The notes: generated by a model not told the origin, from the letters alone. Shown: positions 1-9,238, counted from the first letter of the stretch. The stretch: DNA of 33,307 nucleotides from a bacterium (GCA_021783355.1 JAJXTZ010000008.1:1-33307), one strand, 5' to 3'. A program made the numbers and translations.

Positions 1-1095
1 AGCGCCGCGGGCGCCGGGGCGCCCGCCGCCGGGGGCGGGGGGGGCGGCGGCGGCGAGGCGGAGCGCAAGCCCTGCTCGGGCAAGAACACGAACATCGCGA
101 TCACCCGCATCATCTGCTCGGTGCTCTCGAAGGCGGGGGACATCGAGCTGGAGCCGCGGACCAACTCGCTGATCGTCACCGACATCCCGGAGGTCTTTCC
201 GCAGGTCGAGCAGGTCATCGCCGAGCTGGACAAGAAGGCGCCGCAGGTCATGATCGAGGCGCAGATCGTCGAGATCGACTCCAACCGCGTCCGCGACCTC
301 GGCTTCGAGTGGGGCGGCACCAACGGCGAACTCGGCACCTTCACCGGCGGCGCCCGCGACACCTCCTTCCCGCTCAACTTGCCGCAGAACCTCAACAACA
401 CGCACTTCTTCGACCCGCTGAACCCGAAGGGCGGCATCATCAGTTCCTTGGGAAGTTCCGGGTCCAGCTCCAGCAGCAGCGGTTCCACGGGGTCCACGTC
501 CTCGAGCAACCTGCTCATCAGCCAGACCGGCTACCTGAAGACGAGCGTCCTGGACCTCTCCCAGCTGAGCATCACGCTGCGCGCGCTGGTGCAGCGCTCG
601 GAGGCCCGCTTCCTGGGCAAGCCCAAGGTCCTGACGATGAACAACAAGACGGCCACCATCGAGATCCAGTCCGACGAGGCGGTCGCCCTGCAGAGCAACC
701 TGACGGCCTCGCAGGGGGCCTCGCAGTCCGTCCAGCAGGCCGAGCGCTTCCCGACGGGCGTGACCCTCAAGGTGACCCCGCAGATCAACAAGGAAGGCTA
801 CATCACGATGCTCCTGGAACCGAGCTTCACCGACGTCCAGGAGGCCGCGATCTCGAGCTCGGCCAACAAGATCTTCAATCCCATCACCCGCAAGGCCAAG
901 ACCATGGTGCGGGTCAAGAACGGCCAGACCTTGGTCCTGGGAGGCTTGCTGCGCTCGACCGAGAACAAGGTCGTGCGCAAGGTCCCGTTCCTCGGCTACA
1001 TCCCGATCGTGGGCTGGCTGTTCACCAGCGTCTCCAACAGCCGGATCAATTCCGACCTGGTCATCTTCATCACCCCGACCATCGTCAGCGACTGA
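1..1095 (+). CDS. Secretin (GspD/PilQ-like) C-terminal portion, truncated at the window start
   Basis: Frame 1 is open from base 1, so the listed start at 121 is internal. Upstream translation is SAAGAGAPAAGGGGGGGGEAERKPCSGKN...; the C-terminus has VPFLGYIPIVGWLFTSVSNSRINSDLVIFITPTIV, typical of the secretin domain. Confidence 0.93.
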   Translation, partial: SAAGAGAPAAGGGGGGGGEAERKPCSGKNTNIAITRIICSVLSKAGDIELEPRTNSLIVTDIPEVFPQVEQVIAELDKKAPQVMIEAQIVEIDSNRVRDLGFEWGGTNGELGTFTGGARDTSFPLNLPQNLNNTHFFDPLNPKGGIISSLGSSGSSSSSSGSTGSTSSSNLLISQTGYLKTSVLDLSQLSITLRALVQRSEARFLGKPKVLTMNNKTATIEIQSDEAVALQSNLTASQGASQSVQQAERFPTGVTLKVTPQINKEGYITMLLEPSFTDVQEAAISSSANKIFNPITRKAKTMVRVKNGQTLVLGGLLRSTENKVVRKVPFLGYIPIVGWLFTSVSNSRINSDLVIFITPTIVSD

Positions 1096-1127
1096 CGGCC
1101 GGTCAGGAATCGCCCAGGACGCCGGGC

Positions 1128-1155
1128 TTGACAACCCCGGGCCGGCGGCTATACT
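1128..1155 (+). promoter_or_regulatory. Sigma70-type promoter for pilB/gspE: TTGACA-N16-TATACT
   Basis: -35 at 1128-1133, -10 at 1150-1155; Shine-Dalgarno AAAGGAGGG at 1163-1171, ATG at 1183. Confidence 0.7.
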
Positions 1156-1182
1156 TCGGTTAAAGGAGGGTAAAAACGCCCC

Positions 1183-2910
1183 ATGTCCCAGTCCTTGGCC
1201 GAGATCCTCGTCACCAGCGGCGTCCTGACCGAGGACCAGCGCGAGAAGGCGCAGAAGGTCGCCAATCAGACGAAGTGCCAGTTCTCCGAGGCGGTGATTA
1301 AGCTCGGCTTCACCAAGGAGGACGACATCGCCGTCGCCCTGTCCAAGCAGCACGGCATCCCGTACGCGTCGCGCGAGAACAAGATCCTCAAGGCCGAGAA
1401 GGGGCAGAGCCTCGAGAAGGTCGTCCCCGAGTCCTACGCGCGCGAGAATTTCCTCCTCCCGCTCTTCCAGGACAACAACGTGCTGGCCGTGGCCCTTTCG
1501 GATCCGGGCAACGTCCTGGTGATGGACAACCTGAAGCTGCTGACCGGGCTGGAGATCCAGCCCTTCATCGCCACCAAGACCCAGATCATCAAGGCCATCG
1601 ACGAGTTCTACTCCAGCGGCAGCATGATTGACCAGACCCTCAACAAGCAGCAGGAGGACGAGGTCGAGGAGGCGCCGCAGGCGGGCGACGAGCGCTTGAA
1701 CCTGGACCAGATCACGGCCGACGCGCAAGGCGCGCAGGCGGTCGGCGTGGTCAACGCGATCCTCAAGCAGGCCATCCAGGAGCGCGCCTCGGACATCCAC
1801 ATCGAGAAGTTCGACGAGCGCATCGCGGTGCGCTTCCGCATCGACGGCACGCTCTACGAGCGCTCGGCCCCGCCGAAGCAGGCCTTCAACGCGATCGTCT
1901 CGCGCCTGAAGATCCTGTCGAAGCTCGACATCGCCGAGCGCCGCCTGCCGCAGGACGGCCAGTTCTCCATCAAGGTCCAGAACCGCATCATCGACCTGCG
2001 CGTCTCCATCTGCCCCTGCGTGTTCGGCGAGAAGGTCGTCATGCGCCTGCTCGACAAGGGCGCCGTGGACCTGGACATCAACAAAATCGGACTGGAGCCG
2101 CGCCAGCGCGACGACATCATCGAGGCCGCCAACAAGCCGCACGGGCTCTTCTTCATGACCGGCCCGACCGGCTCGGGCAAGACCACCACCCTGGGCGCGA
2201 TCCTGAACACCATCAAGAGCCCCGACATCAACATCATGACCATCGAGGACCCGGTGGAGCTCAAGATCGAGGGCATCAACCAGGTGCAGGTGCGCTCCCA
2301 GATCGGGCTGACATTCGCCTCGGCCCTGCGCTCCTTCCTGCGCCAGGACCCGGACGTCATCCTGGTCGGAGAGGTCCGCGACCAGGAGACCGCGCAGACC
2401 TGCCTGCGCGCGGCGCTCACCGGCCATCTGGTGATCTCGACCCTCCACACCAACGACGCGCTCTCCTGCGTGGTGCGTCTCATCGACATGGGCATCGAGC
2501 CGTTCATGCTGGCCAACTCGCTCCAGTTGGCGGCCGGCCAGCGCCTGGTGCGCCTGCTCTGCCCGCACTGCAAGAAGCCGGCCCAGGTGCCGCCGGACGT
2601 GGCCGCCAACGTTGTCAAGGAAGCCTTGCTGGAGACGCCGCCGGATCCGGCCGCCGTCGTCTTCTACGAGTCGCGCGGCTGCGACAAGTGCTCCCGCACG
2701 GGCTACTCAGGCCGCAAGGCCATCTACGAGGTCTACAAGCTCAACGGCGCCATGCGCGAGATCATCTACCGCTATGGCGGCGACATTGGACGGCTGAAGG
2801 CCGCGGCCGAGGAAGCGGGCATGTGGAACATGCGCGCCAGCGGCTTTCGAAAAGTGCTCAACGGGCTGACCACGATCGAGGAGGTCATGTCGGTCACGGT
2901 GGCCGAATGA
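1183..2910 (+). CDS. Type II secretion/type IV pilus assembly ATPase (GspE/PilB)
   Basis: Walker A GPTGSGKTTTLGA, VGEVRDQETA, HTNDA, a CPHC...CDKC zinc-type tetracysteine motif and an N-terminal MshEN-like domain. Confidence 0.96.
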   Translation: MSQSLAEILVTSGVLTEDQREKAQKVANQTKCQFSEAVIKLGFTKEDDIAVALSKQHGIPYASRENKILKAEKGQSLEKVVPESYARENFLLPLFQDNNVLAVALSDPGNVLVMDNLKLLTGLEIQPFIATKTQIIKAIDEFYSSGSMIDQTLNKQQEDEVEEAPQAGDERLNLDQITADAQGAQAVGVVNAILKQAIQERASDIHIEKFDERIAVRFRIDGTLYERSAPPKQAFNAIVSRLKILSKLDIAERRLPQDGQFSIKVQNRIIDLRVSICPCVFGEKVVMRLLDKGAVDLDINKIGLEPRQRDDIIEAANKPHGLFFMTGPTGSGKTTTLGAILNTIKSPDINIMTIEDPVELKIEGINQVQVRSQIGLTFASALRSFLRQDPDVILVGEVRDQETAQTCLRAALTGHLVISTLHTNDALSCVVRLIDMGIEPFMLANSLQLAAGQRLVRLLCPHCKKPAQVPPDVAANVVKEALLETPPDPAAVVFYESRGCDKCSRTGYSGRKAIYEVYKLNGAMREIIYRYGGDIGRLKAAAEEAGMWNMRASGFRKVLNGLTTIEEVMSVTVAE

Positions 2911-2917
2911 GGGCGGA

Positions 2918-2946
2918 TTGACAACCCCCGCCGCCCCTGTTACACT
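2918..2946 (+). promoter_or_regulatory. Sigma70-type promoter for pilC/gspF: TTGACA-N17-TACACT
   Basis: -35 at 2918-2923, -10 at 2941-2946, then gggctaa and ATG at 2954; no Shine-Dalgarno. Confidence 0.7.
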
Positions 2947-2953
2947 GGGCTAA

Positions 2954-4171
2954 ATGGCGCGCTATTCCTATACCGTCCAAGACAGCAAGGGAGAGACCTC
3001 CAGCGGAGCCATCGAGGCCGCCGACGAGAACGAGGCCATCAACGCCCTTCAAGCGAAGGGCTATTTCATCCTCTCCATCAGCTCGGACAAGGGCGGCTCC
3101 GCGGCGGCCAAGAGCGGGGGGGGCGGCGGCAAGGTCGCCGTCCGAGATCTGGTCTTCTTCGCCGAACAGTTGGCCACCCTGCTCAACGGCGGCGTCCCGC
3201 TGGTGCGCGCGCTCTCGCTGCTGGGAGAGAACTCCGGCTCCAAGGGCCTGCAGTTCGCGCTGGCGCAGGTGACCAAGGACGTGGCCAGCGGCACGGCGCT
3301 CTACAAGTCGCTGGAGAAGCATCCCAAGGTCTTCGACACGCTGTGGGTGTCGCTGGTCCAGGCCGGCGAGATGGGCGGACAGCTGCCCAAGGTGCTCAAG
3401 CAGATCAGCTCGTACCTGGCCTCGCAGGCGGAGCTCCAGGGCAAGATCATCACGGCGCTGGCGTACCCGGGCGTGCTGATGACGATCTCCATGGGCGTGC
3501 TGATATTCTTCATCGTCAAGATCGTTCCGGTCTTCGCGGACATCTTCAAGAGCTTCCAGGTCAAGCTCCCGCCGCTGACGGCGGTCATCATCGTCTTCTC
3601 CAACATCCTCGTCCACCACCTGGCGGGCCTGATCATGACCATCGCGGCCACCTATTTCGCCTGGACCGCCTACACGTCCACGGAGGCCGGCCAAGAGACC
3701 AAGTGGAAGATGATCTTCAGCGTCCCGTTTTTCGGGGACTTCGTGAAGAACATCCTGGTCGAGCGCCTGCTGACCACCCTGTCCACGCTGATCGAGTCGG
3801 GCGTCAGCATCTTGAACGCGATCTCGGTGCTGGAAGGCGTCTTCGCCACCAACGTCATCTTCAAGCGCGTGATGGGCGCGGTCAAGAACGACGTGGCCAG
3901 CGGCAAGTCCATCTCGGCGTCGTTTAAGAAGACCGGGGTGCTGCCCAACCTAGTCACCGAGATGATGTTCATGGGCGAGGAGTCGGGGAAGCTCCCGGAC
4001 ATGCTGGTGACGCTCTCCGGCTTCTACAAGGAGCAGATCGACCAGTTCACGCGGCGCTTCAACGCCATCATCGAACCGATGATGGTCGTGGGCATCGGAG
4101 CCATCGTCGGCGTGATCGTGCTGGCCGTGTTCATGCCGATCTTCAAGCTGTCCACGATGGGGGGCCACTGA
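2954..4171 (+). CDS. Type II secretion/type IV pilus inner-membrane platform protein (GspF/PilC)
   Basis: Two repeated GspF-like domains (FAEQLATLLNGGVPLVRAL; VERLLTTLSTLIESGVSIL) and hydrophobic segments. Confidence 0.95.
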   Translation: MARYSYTVQDSKGETSSGAIEAADENEAINALQAKGYFILSISSDKGGSAAAKSGGGGGKVAVRDLVFFAEQLATLLNGGVPLVRALSLLGENSGSKGLQFALAQVTKDVASGTALYKSLEKHPKVFDTLWVSLVQAGEMGGQLPKVLKQISSYLASQAELQGKIITALAYPGVLMTISMGVLIFFIVKIVPVFADIFKSFQVKLPPLTAVIIVFSNILVHHLAGLIMTIAATYFAWTAYTSTEAGQETKWKMIFSVPFFGDFVKNILVERLLTTLSTLIESGVSILNAISVLEGVFATNVIFKRVMGAVKNDVASGKSISASFKKTGVLPNLVTEMMFMGEESGKLPDMLVTLSGFYKEQIDQFTRRFNAIIEPMMVVGIGAIVGVIVLAVFMPIFKLSTMGGH

Positions 4172-4710
4172 TGAACCTCCGAGACCGCCGCGGCTACACG
4201 CTGATCGAGCTGGTCGTCGTGATTCTGATCATCGGCATCCTGGCCTCCATCGCCGTGCCGCAGTACCTGCGCACGATGGAGAGCAGCAAGGCCGACGACG
4301 CGGTGGCGACCGTCAACATGATCGGCACCACCAACAAGATGTTCGCGCTGGATCACGGCGGCTATTACGTCAGCGGGAAGTTCACCGCGTCCTGCGGCCA
4401 GCCCAGCCCCACCACCTATTGCGATCAGGTCGGCGTCGGGCTCGCCTATCCTCCGCCGTTCACCAACCCCTGCGTGCTCGTCTGGTGCCGGTACCTCGCC
4501 GACCAGGACTGGGCCAGCAAGCCGTACGACTTTTACGCCTGCGACGGGGCCACCACCGGGACCTGCGCCGGCCAGGGCTCCACCTATCAGGTCTCCGGCG
4601 CCTCGCGCAAGTCCACCGCGTACGCTCCCTACAACACCTGGGCCTACACGATGACCACGTCCGGGGTGATCACTCCATATGGGACGACCGCGCCGACGCC
4701 GACCTATTGA
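4171..4710 (+). CDS. Type IV prepilin / GspG-like major pseudopilin, cysteine-rich
   Basis: RGYTLIELVVVILIIGILASIAVPQYL prepilin signature; 1-bp overlap with the upstream gene (TGATG); six Cys in the mature domain. Confidence 0.92.
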   Translation: MNLRDRRGYTLIELVVVILIIGILASIAVPQYLRTMESSKADDAVATVNMIGTTNKMFALDHGGYYVSGKFTASCGQPSPTTYCDQVGVGLAYPPPFTNPCVLVWCRYLADQDWASKPYDFYACDGATTGTCAGQGSTYQVSGASRKSTAYAPYNTWAYTMTTSGVITPYGTTAPTPTY

Positions 4711-5200
4711 GCGCCGCGCCGCCTCCGGCTACACGCTGGTGGAGGTCGTGGTGGCCGTGCTCATCTCGGCCATCATGGTGACCGCGGTCTTCAGCACCGC
4801 GCTGACCTCCAAGACCAGCACCGGCAAGAGCGACCGGCGCCTGATCGCGTCCCAAGCGGCGCGCGACATGACCTCCCGGCTGCGCCAGTTCGTCACCGGC
4901 TGCGGCTGCGCCGCCGACAACACTTGCCCCGCGCCCGGCTGCACGGACATCCTGGGCCCCACCAACCGCGCCGGCTCGGCCAGTTGGTACATGAACGACC
5001 CCGGGGGCTCTCCGTCGGTCGTGGACAGCCAGGGCGACAAGTGGGCCCTCTCCTGCGGCGCGCACACCATCACCGGGCTCCTCCCGTCTTGGTTCGAGGC
5101 CGCCCCGTACAACGCCAAGATCGTGTACACCGTGAGCAACTGCGCCGGCGGCGACACTCCCCCGATGGTGTCGGTCAGCGTCCCCTGGACGGAACCGTGA
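4679..5200 (+). CDS. Minor prepilin-like protein (GspI/PilV-like position)
   Basis: ASGYTLVEVVVAVLISAIMVTAVFSTAL; overlaps the preceding gene by 32 bp; six Cys. Confidence 0.85.
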   Translation: MGRPRRRRPIERRAASGYTLVEVVVAVLISAIMVTAVFSTALTSKTSTGKSDRRLIASQAARDMTSRLRQFVTGCGCAADNTCPAPGCTDILGPTNRAGSASWYMNDPGGSPSVVDSQGDKWALSCGAHTITGLLPSWFEAAPYNAKIVYTVSNCAGGDTPPMVSVSVPWTEP

Positions 5201-5895
5201 GGACGCCCCGCTCCCGCGCCGGCTACACCCTGATCGAGCTCGTCATCGCGATCTCGCTGGCCTCCATCGTCCTGGTGGGCCTGTTCGCGATCATGGCCTC
5301 GATGATGAACTTCCAGGTGGAGGCCCTCAAGAAGGGGACCGTCAACGGCTGGTCCCTGGCCGCCCTGCTGTCGATGAATCGGGAGATCGAGGACGCCAGC
5401 GTCATCGTCTACCCGAGCGCCGGCGGCAGCGCCAATTCGATTAGTCTCTGCACCAACTACTCTCACATCATGGCGGGAGCGGGAGGCTCCGCCGACGGCA
5501 GCATCTCCGGCGCGGCCTCCGACCCCATCCAGACCATCGACTACTGCTACGACCCCGCCAACCTGGTGATGCGCCGCCAGGTGATCGACGGGTCCTGCCC
5601 GGTGCTGGGCTCCGCGCCTCCCGCCTGCACGGCATCCAACTACGCGCCCGGCGCCCAGCAGGACACCAAGACCAGCGGCGTCATCGCCATCAGCGTCTAT
5701 CAGGCCCCCGGCAACCCCAGCGTGTTCACGCGCTCCGCGAACCGTTCCGGGGAGATACGCCTCCGGTACGTGATCGGCAATCCCAACTCCACCACGACCC
5801 CATCCCCGGGCTCGGCGATGGTGCGCAACCCGCAATCCATGGCTTTCGACACCACCTTGAGCGTGAACAGGCAATATGGGAACAACCAGGACTGA
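5197..5895 (+). CDS. Minor prepilin-like protein (GspJ/PilW-like position)
   Basis: GTG start at 5197 overlapping the upstream TGA (GTGA); RAGYTLIELVIAISLASIVLVGLFAIM. The ORF-track start at 4924 lies deep inside the previous gene and is unlikely. Confidence 0.85.
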   Translation: MRTPRSRAGYTLIELVIAISLASIVLVGLFAIMASMMNFQVEALKKGTVNGWSLAALLSMNREIEDASVIVYPSAGGSANSISLCTNYSHIMAGAGGSADGSISGAASDPIQTIDYCYDPANLVMRRQVIDGSCPVLGSAPPACTASNYAPGAQQDTKTSGVIAISVYQAPGNPSVFTRSANRSGEIRLRYVIGNPNSTTTPSPGSAMVRNPQSMAFDTTLSVNRQYGNNQD

Positions 5896-6247
5896 ACGAG
5901 GGAGGCGCGGGAGCGTGCTCCTGCACGTGCTGGTGACGGGGGCCGTCGTGGCCCTGATCGCGGCCAGCCTCCTTCGACTGGCCACCCTGCGCTACCAGGT
6001 GACCGCCCGGGCCCAGCAGGCCACCGTCGAGCGCCGCTCCGACGAAGGCGCCATGGCGCGCATCATCTCCGCCTGGAACGCCGCCAACCAGAACTGCACG
6101 GCCGTGCCGGGCTACTCCGTCAGCGGCTCGGCCGGCAGCTGTTCCTGCACCTTGAACCCCTCGAGCTCCGGCGACCCGACGGTCACCGCGTACATGAGCG
6201 GCGGGAACTGCACGCTCAAATTGGTCTCCAGCGACTCGATGCATTGA
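5876..6247 (+). CDS. Small terminal prepilin-like protein lacking Glu5 (GspK/PilX-like position)
   Basis: RRGSVLLHVLVTGAVVALIAASLLRLATLRYQ N-terminal helix, last in the prepilin series; 20-bp overlap with the previous gene. Confidence 0.7.
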   Translation: MGTTRTERGRRGSVLLHVLVTGAVVALIAASLLRLATLRYQVTARAQQATVERRSDEGAMARIISAWNAANQNCTAVPGYSVSGSAGSCSCTLNPSSSGDPTVTAYMSGGNCTLKLVSSDSMH

Positions 6248-7032
6248 GCGGCAAAGCCCTCATCGTCAACGCCGACGACTTCGGCGACAATCCCGCCGTC
6301 AACGAGGCGGTCCTGCGCGCCTACCGGCATGGCGTCCTGCGCTTCGCGAGCCTGATGGTCCTGCGCCCGGCCGCCGCCGCGGCCGCCCGCCTCGCCACGG
6401 AGAACCCGGGCCTGGGCGTGGGCCTGCACCTGGAGCTGTGCGCGGACGCGCCGCAAGAAGCCGGCCTGCGCTACTTCTTCAGCCCCAAGGCCCGCGCCGG
6501 CCTGGAGGGGGAGATCCGCCGCCAGATCGAGGCCCTGCTGGCCTTCGGGATCGCGCCCACGCACGTGGACGGCCACATCAACGTCCACGTCCATCCCGTG
6601 GTCTTCCCGGTCCTGTGCCGGCTGGCGCGCGAGTACCGCATCCCGCGCGTGCGCCTGCCCTCCGGCGAGATCGGGCCCAGCCTCTCCTGCCCGGACCTGG
6701 AGCCGGTCACGCCGCGCCTGGCGCTGGCCGGCGTCTTCGGCGCGATGGGCGCCTGGGTGCGCCCCGCGGCCGGCGGGCTGCAGGTCCCGGCCACCTGGGG
6801 CCTCCTGCGCTCGGGCCGCATGAGCGAGGACTACGTCGTCTGGCTGCTGGGGCGGCTCCCGGAGGGCGTCACCGAGCTCTACTTCCACCCCAGCGCTGAC
6901 CCGGCGACCGCAATCCCGGACGGCCGGCCGACCCCCAGCCACCAGAGCTGGTCGGAGCTTCAGACTCTGCTGAGCCCGAGGGTGGCCGCCGCGCTGGAAG
7001 AGTCCGGGGCGCGGCTCGTCTCGGCGCGTTAA
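6244..7032 (+). CDS. hpnK: YdjC/ChbG-family deacetylase, HpnK-like
   Basis: TTG start overlapping the upstream TGA (TTGA); ALIVNADDFGDNPAVNEAV, GLHLEL, HVDGHINVHVHP; lies next to hpnL/I/J-like genes. Confidence 0.78.
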   Translation: MSGKALIVNADDFGDNPAVNEAVLRAYRHGVLRFASLMVLRPAAAAAARLATENPGLGVGLHLELCADAPQEAGLRYFFSPKARAGLEGEIRRQIEALLAFGIAPTHVDGHINVHVHPVVFPVLCRLAREYRIPRVRLPSGEIGPSLSCPDLEPVTPRLALAGVFGAMGAWVRPAAGGLQVPATWGLLRSGRMSEDYVVWLLGRLPEGVTELYFHPSADPATAIPDGRPTPSHQSWSELQTLLSPRVAAALEESGARLVSAR

Positions 7033-8000
7033 GCCGAGGCCGCCGTCTTGCGGCGCTGATGAAGGGCGTACATGCCCAGCCCCGCCGCGGCCCAGCAGAG
7101 CTCGCGCACGTGTCGGACGACGCCGAGCGTGAAGCCGGATTCGGCGCGCAGGCCCAGCGCGGCGAAGATGGCGGCCTTGCCGGCCTCCTGGGTGCCGACC
7201 TTCGCGGGGACCCAGAAGGCGAGGGCGTCCACCAGGTTCGACAGGAACTCGATCGAGAGGGCCGTCATCGGGCCGACGCCCAAGCCCAGGAAGTGGCAGA
7301 TCAGCCAGACCTCGGCGGCACCCCAAGTGTAGCCCAGCATGAAACAGGAGATCGAGCCGAAGAAGCGGCCCGGGTGGCGGACCAGGTAGCGCTTGAGCAG
7401 CTCTCGCACCGGGGCGCTGGATTCCACGGCCTTTGGGAAGCGGCGGTGGAGCCACTCCGGGGGCCGCATCAAGAGCAGCGCCACGCCCAGCGTGATGCCG
7501 AACAGGATGCCGCCAACGCCGAATGCGCCCAAGGTCGCCTCGCGGCCGCCGAAGGCGAAGAGCTTCGCGTGCAGCAGGTAGCCGATGCCGCTCAGGATGA
7601 AGAAGGCCTGGCCGACGGACTGGGTGACCTTGGCGACCAGGACGCTGGTCACCTTGACCTCGTGCGGCAGGTCGCTGCGCATCATCCCCGGCCGGACGAA
7701 CTCGCCGCCCATCTGGGCGCTCGGGGTCAGGTAGTTGACGCCGTCGCCGGCGATGCGCACGCGCACCAGGTCCCAGAAGCGGGCGCGCGGGGCGCTCTCG
7801 GGGGGGAAGGCCAGCTTCCACGCCGAGGCGTTGAGCATGTGGTCGAAGATCTGGAACGGAAGCAGGACCGCGAAGCCCCAGCCGAAGGCCTCCAGGTGGC
7901 GCCACACGCGCCGGGGGTCGAAGGTCCACAGCAGGTACAGGAAGGTCGCCGCGCCCAGGACGAGGACGACCCGCGTGAATTGGGTCTTCAGGCGGCTCAT
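7029..8000 (-). CDS. hpnL: Lysylphosphatidylglycerol synthase TM-family membrane protein, HpnL-like
   Basis: Polytopic protein with FLSNLVDALAFWVPAKVGTQEAGKAAIFAALGL, typical of the LPG_synthase_TM/UPF0104 fold; adjacent to hpnI/hpnJ-like genes. Confidence 0.72.
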   Translation of the reverse strand: MSRLKTQFTRVVLVLGAATFLYLLWTFDPRRVWRHLEAFGWGFAVLLPFQIFDHMLNASAWKLAFPPESAPRARFWDLVRVRIAGDGVNYLTPSAQMGGEFVRPGMMRSDLPHEVKVTSVLVAKVTQSVGQAFFILSGIGYLLHAKLFAFGGREATLGAFGVGGILFGITLGVALLLMRPPEWLHRRFPKAVESSAPVRELLKRYLVRHPGRFFGSISCFMLGYTWGAAEVWLICHFLGLGVGPMTALSIEFLSNLVDALAFWVPAKVGTQEAGKAAIFAALGLRAESGFTLGVVRHVRELCWAAAGLGMYALHQRRKTAASA

Positions 8001-8007
8001 CGCGCCC

Positions 8008-9231
8008 TTAAGGCTCGACCGCGGCGGGACGCGAGAGCTTCGCCGGGAACGGCGTCAGGCGCCCGTGAGGCTGGACGTCGTAGGTCTGGCCGCGCCAGAC
8101 CACCTGGGTGGAGCTCCACGCGGCGACCCACGCCGCGAAGGCGAACCACTCGCTGAGCGGGATCAACCACAGCGCGCGCAAGGGCTGGCGGCCGCCCAGG
8201 TCGCGGCTGAGCGACGCGCTGGCGGCTGCCTTCGCGGCCCACAAGGCCGCGAGCAGGAAGAGGGAGACGCGGTCGGGTCCCAGGAGCAGGACCTTCAGCG
8301 ACAGCAGGGAGAAGCCGTGCTGGATCAGGGAGGCGGCGTAGCCGGCCGGCTGGCAGACGCGGATGGTGCGGGCCCAGCGGGTCAGGTGCTTGAAGTGCTC
8401 CGGGCCGCTCCTGATGTCGGGGACGGTCTCCACCACGGCGTCGCAGAGCTCCAGGCGCCAGCCGGCCTCGCGCACGGACTCGCCCAGCCAGAAATCGTCG
8501 GCCAGATGATCGGCCAGGTTGGCGAAGCCGCCGGACTCGTCGAGGGCCCGGCGGCGGACCATCATCGCCGCGCCCATCGCGAAGCGCATGCCGAAGGCCG
8601 CCGCGCACAGCGCCTGAGGCAGGAAATGGGCGTTGATCGACAGAGCCTCCATCAGCCCCCACGGCCCGCGCGAGCCGATGGCCTCATAGAAGGCGGTGGT
8701 CATCCCCACGCCGGGGTCGGCGAAGGGAGCGGCCATGCGTTGGAGCAGGTCCGGGCGCGCACGGACGTCCGAGTCCGACATCAGCAGGAGGTCGTACTTG
8801 GCGAACGGGTACGCGTTGGCCATGTTGTTGACCTTGGGGTTGTAGCCGATGCGGTTCATGGAGACCACGATCTCCATGTCCACGCCGGGGAAGTCGCGCT
8901 TGAGCCGCGTGACCGCGCCCAGGGCCGGGTCGTCCGGGGACTGCAGGCAGAAGAGGATCTGCCAGCACGGATAGTCCTGGCGGCAGAAGCTCGCCAGGTT
9001 CTCGTACAGGGCGCCCTCGTCGCCCTTGAGCGGCTTGATGACGGTGACCGGCGGCAGCGACGCCGGACGCGGGCGGGAGCGCAGGCGGCGCAGGAGGCCG
9101 CGACCGGCGATCGCCGCGGCGGCCGCGAACAGGAGCGCGAAGAGCCCCGTCGCCGGCGCCGCGACGGACAGCACGGCCCATCCGGCCCTCGCGGCCGCGA
9201 GCATCATCCGCCCGCCGATCGGCAAGCGCAT
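8008..9231 (-). CDS. hpnI: Glycosyltransferase (GT21/ceramide glucosyltransferase-like), HpnI-like
   Basis: PPVTVIKPLKGDEGALYENLASFCRQDYP, NPKVNNMANAYPFAKYDLLLMSDSDVR, LADDFWLGESVREAGW. The start at 9231 (MRLPIGG) is preferred to 9285, which lies inside the hpnJ-like ORF. Confidence 0.8.
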   Translation of the reverse strand: MRLPIGGRMMLAAARAGWAVLSVAAPATGLFALLFAAAAAIAGRGLLRRLRSRPRPASLPPVTVIKPLKGDEGALYENLASFCRQDYPCWQILFCLQSPDDPALGAVTRLKRDFPGVDMEIVVSMNRIGYNPKVNNMANAYPFAKYDLLLMSDSDVRARPDLLQRMAAPFADPGVGMTTAFYEAIGSRGPWGLMEALSINAHFLPQALCAAAFGMRFAMGAAMMVRRRALDESGGFANLADHLADDFWLGESVREAGWRLELCDAVVETVPDIRSGPEHFKHLTRWARTIRVCQPAGYAASLIQHGFSLLSLKVLLLGPDRVSLFLLAALWAAKAAASASLSRDLGGRQPLRALWLIPLSEWFAFAAWVAAWSSTQVVWRGQTYDVQPHGRLTPFPAKLSRPAAVEP

Positions 9232-9238
9232 CGCACGC

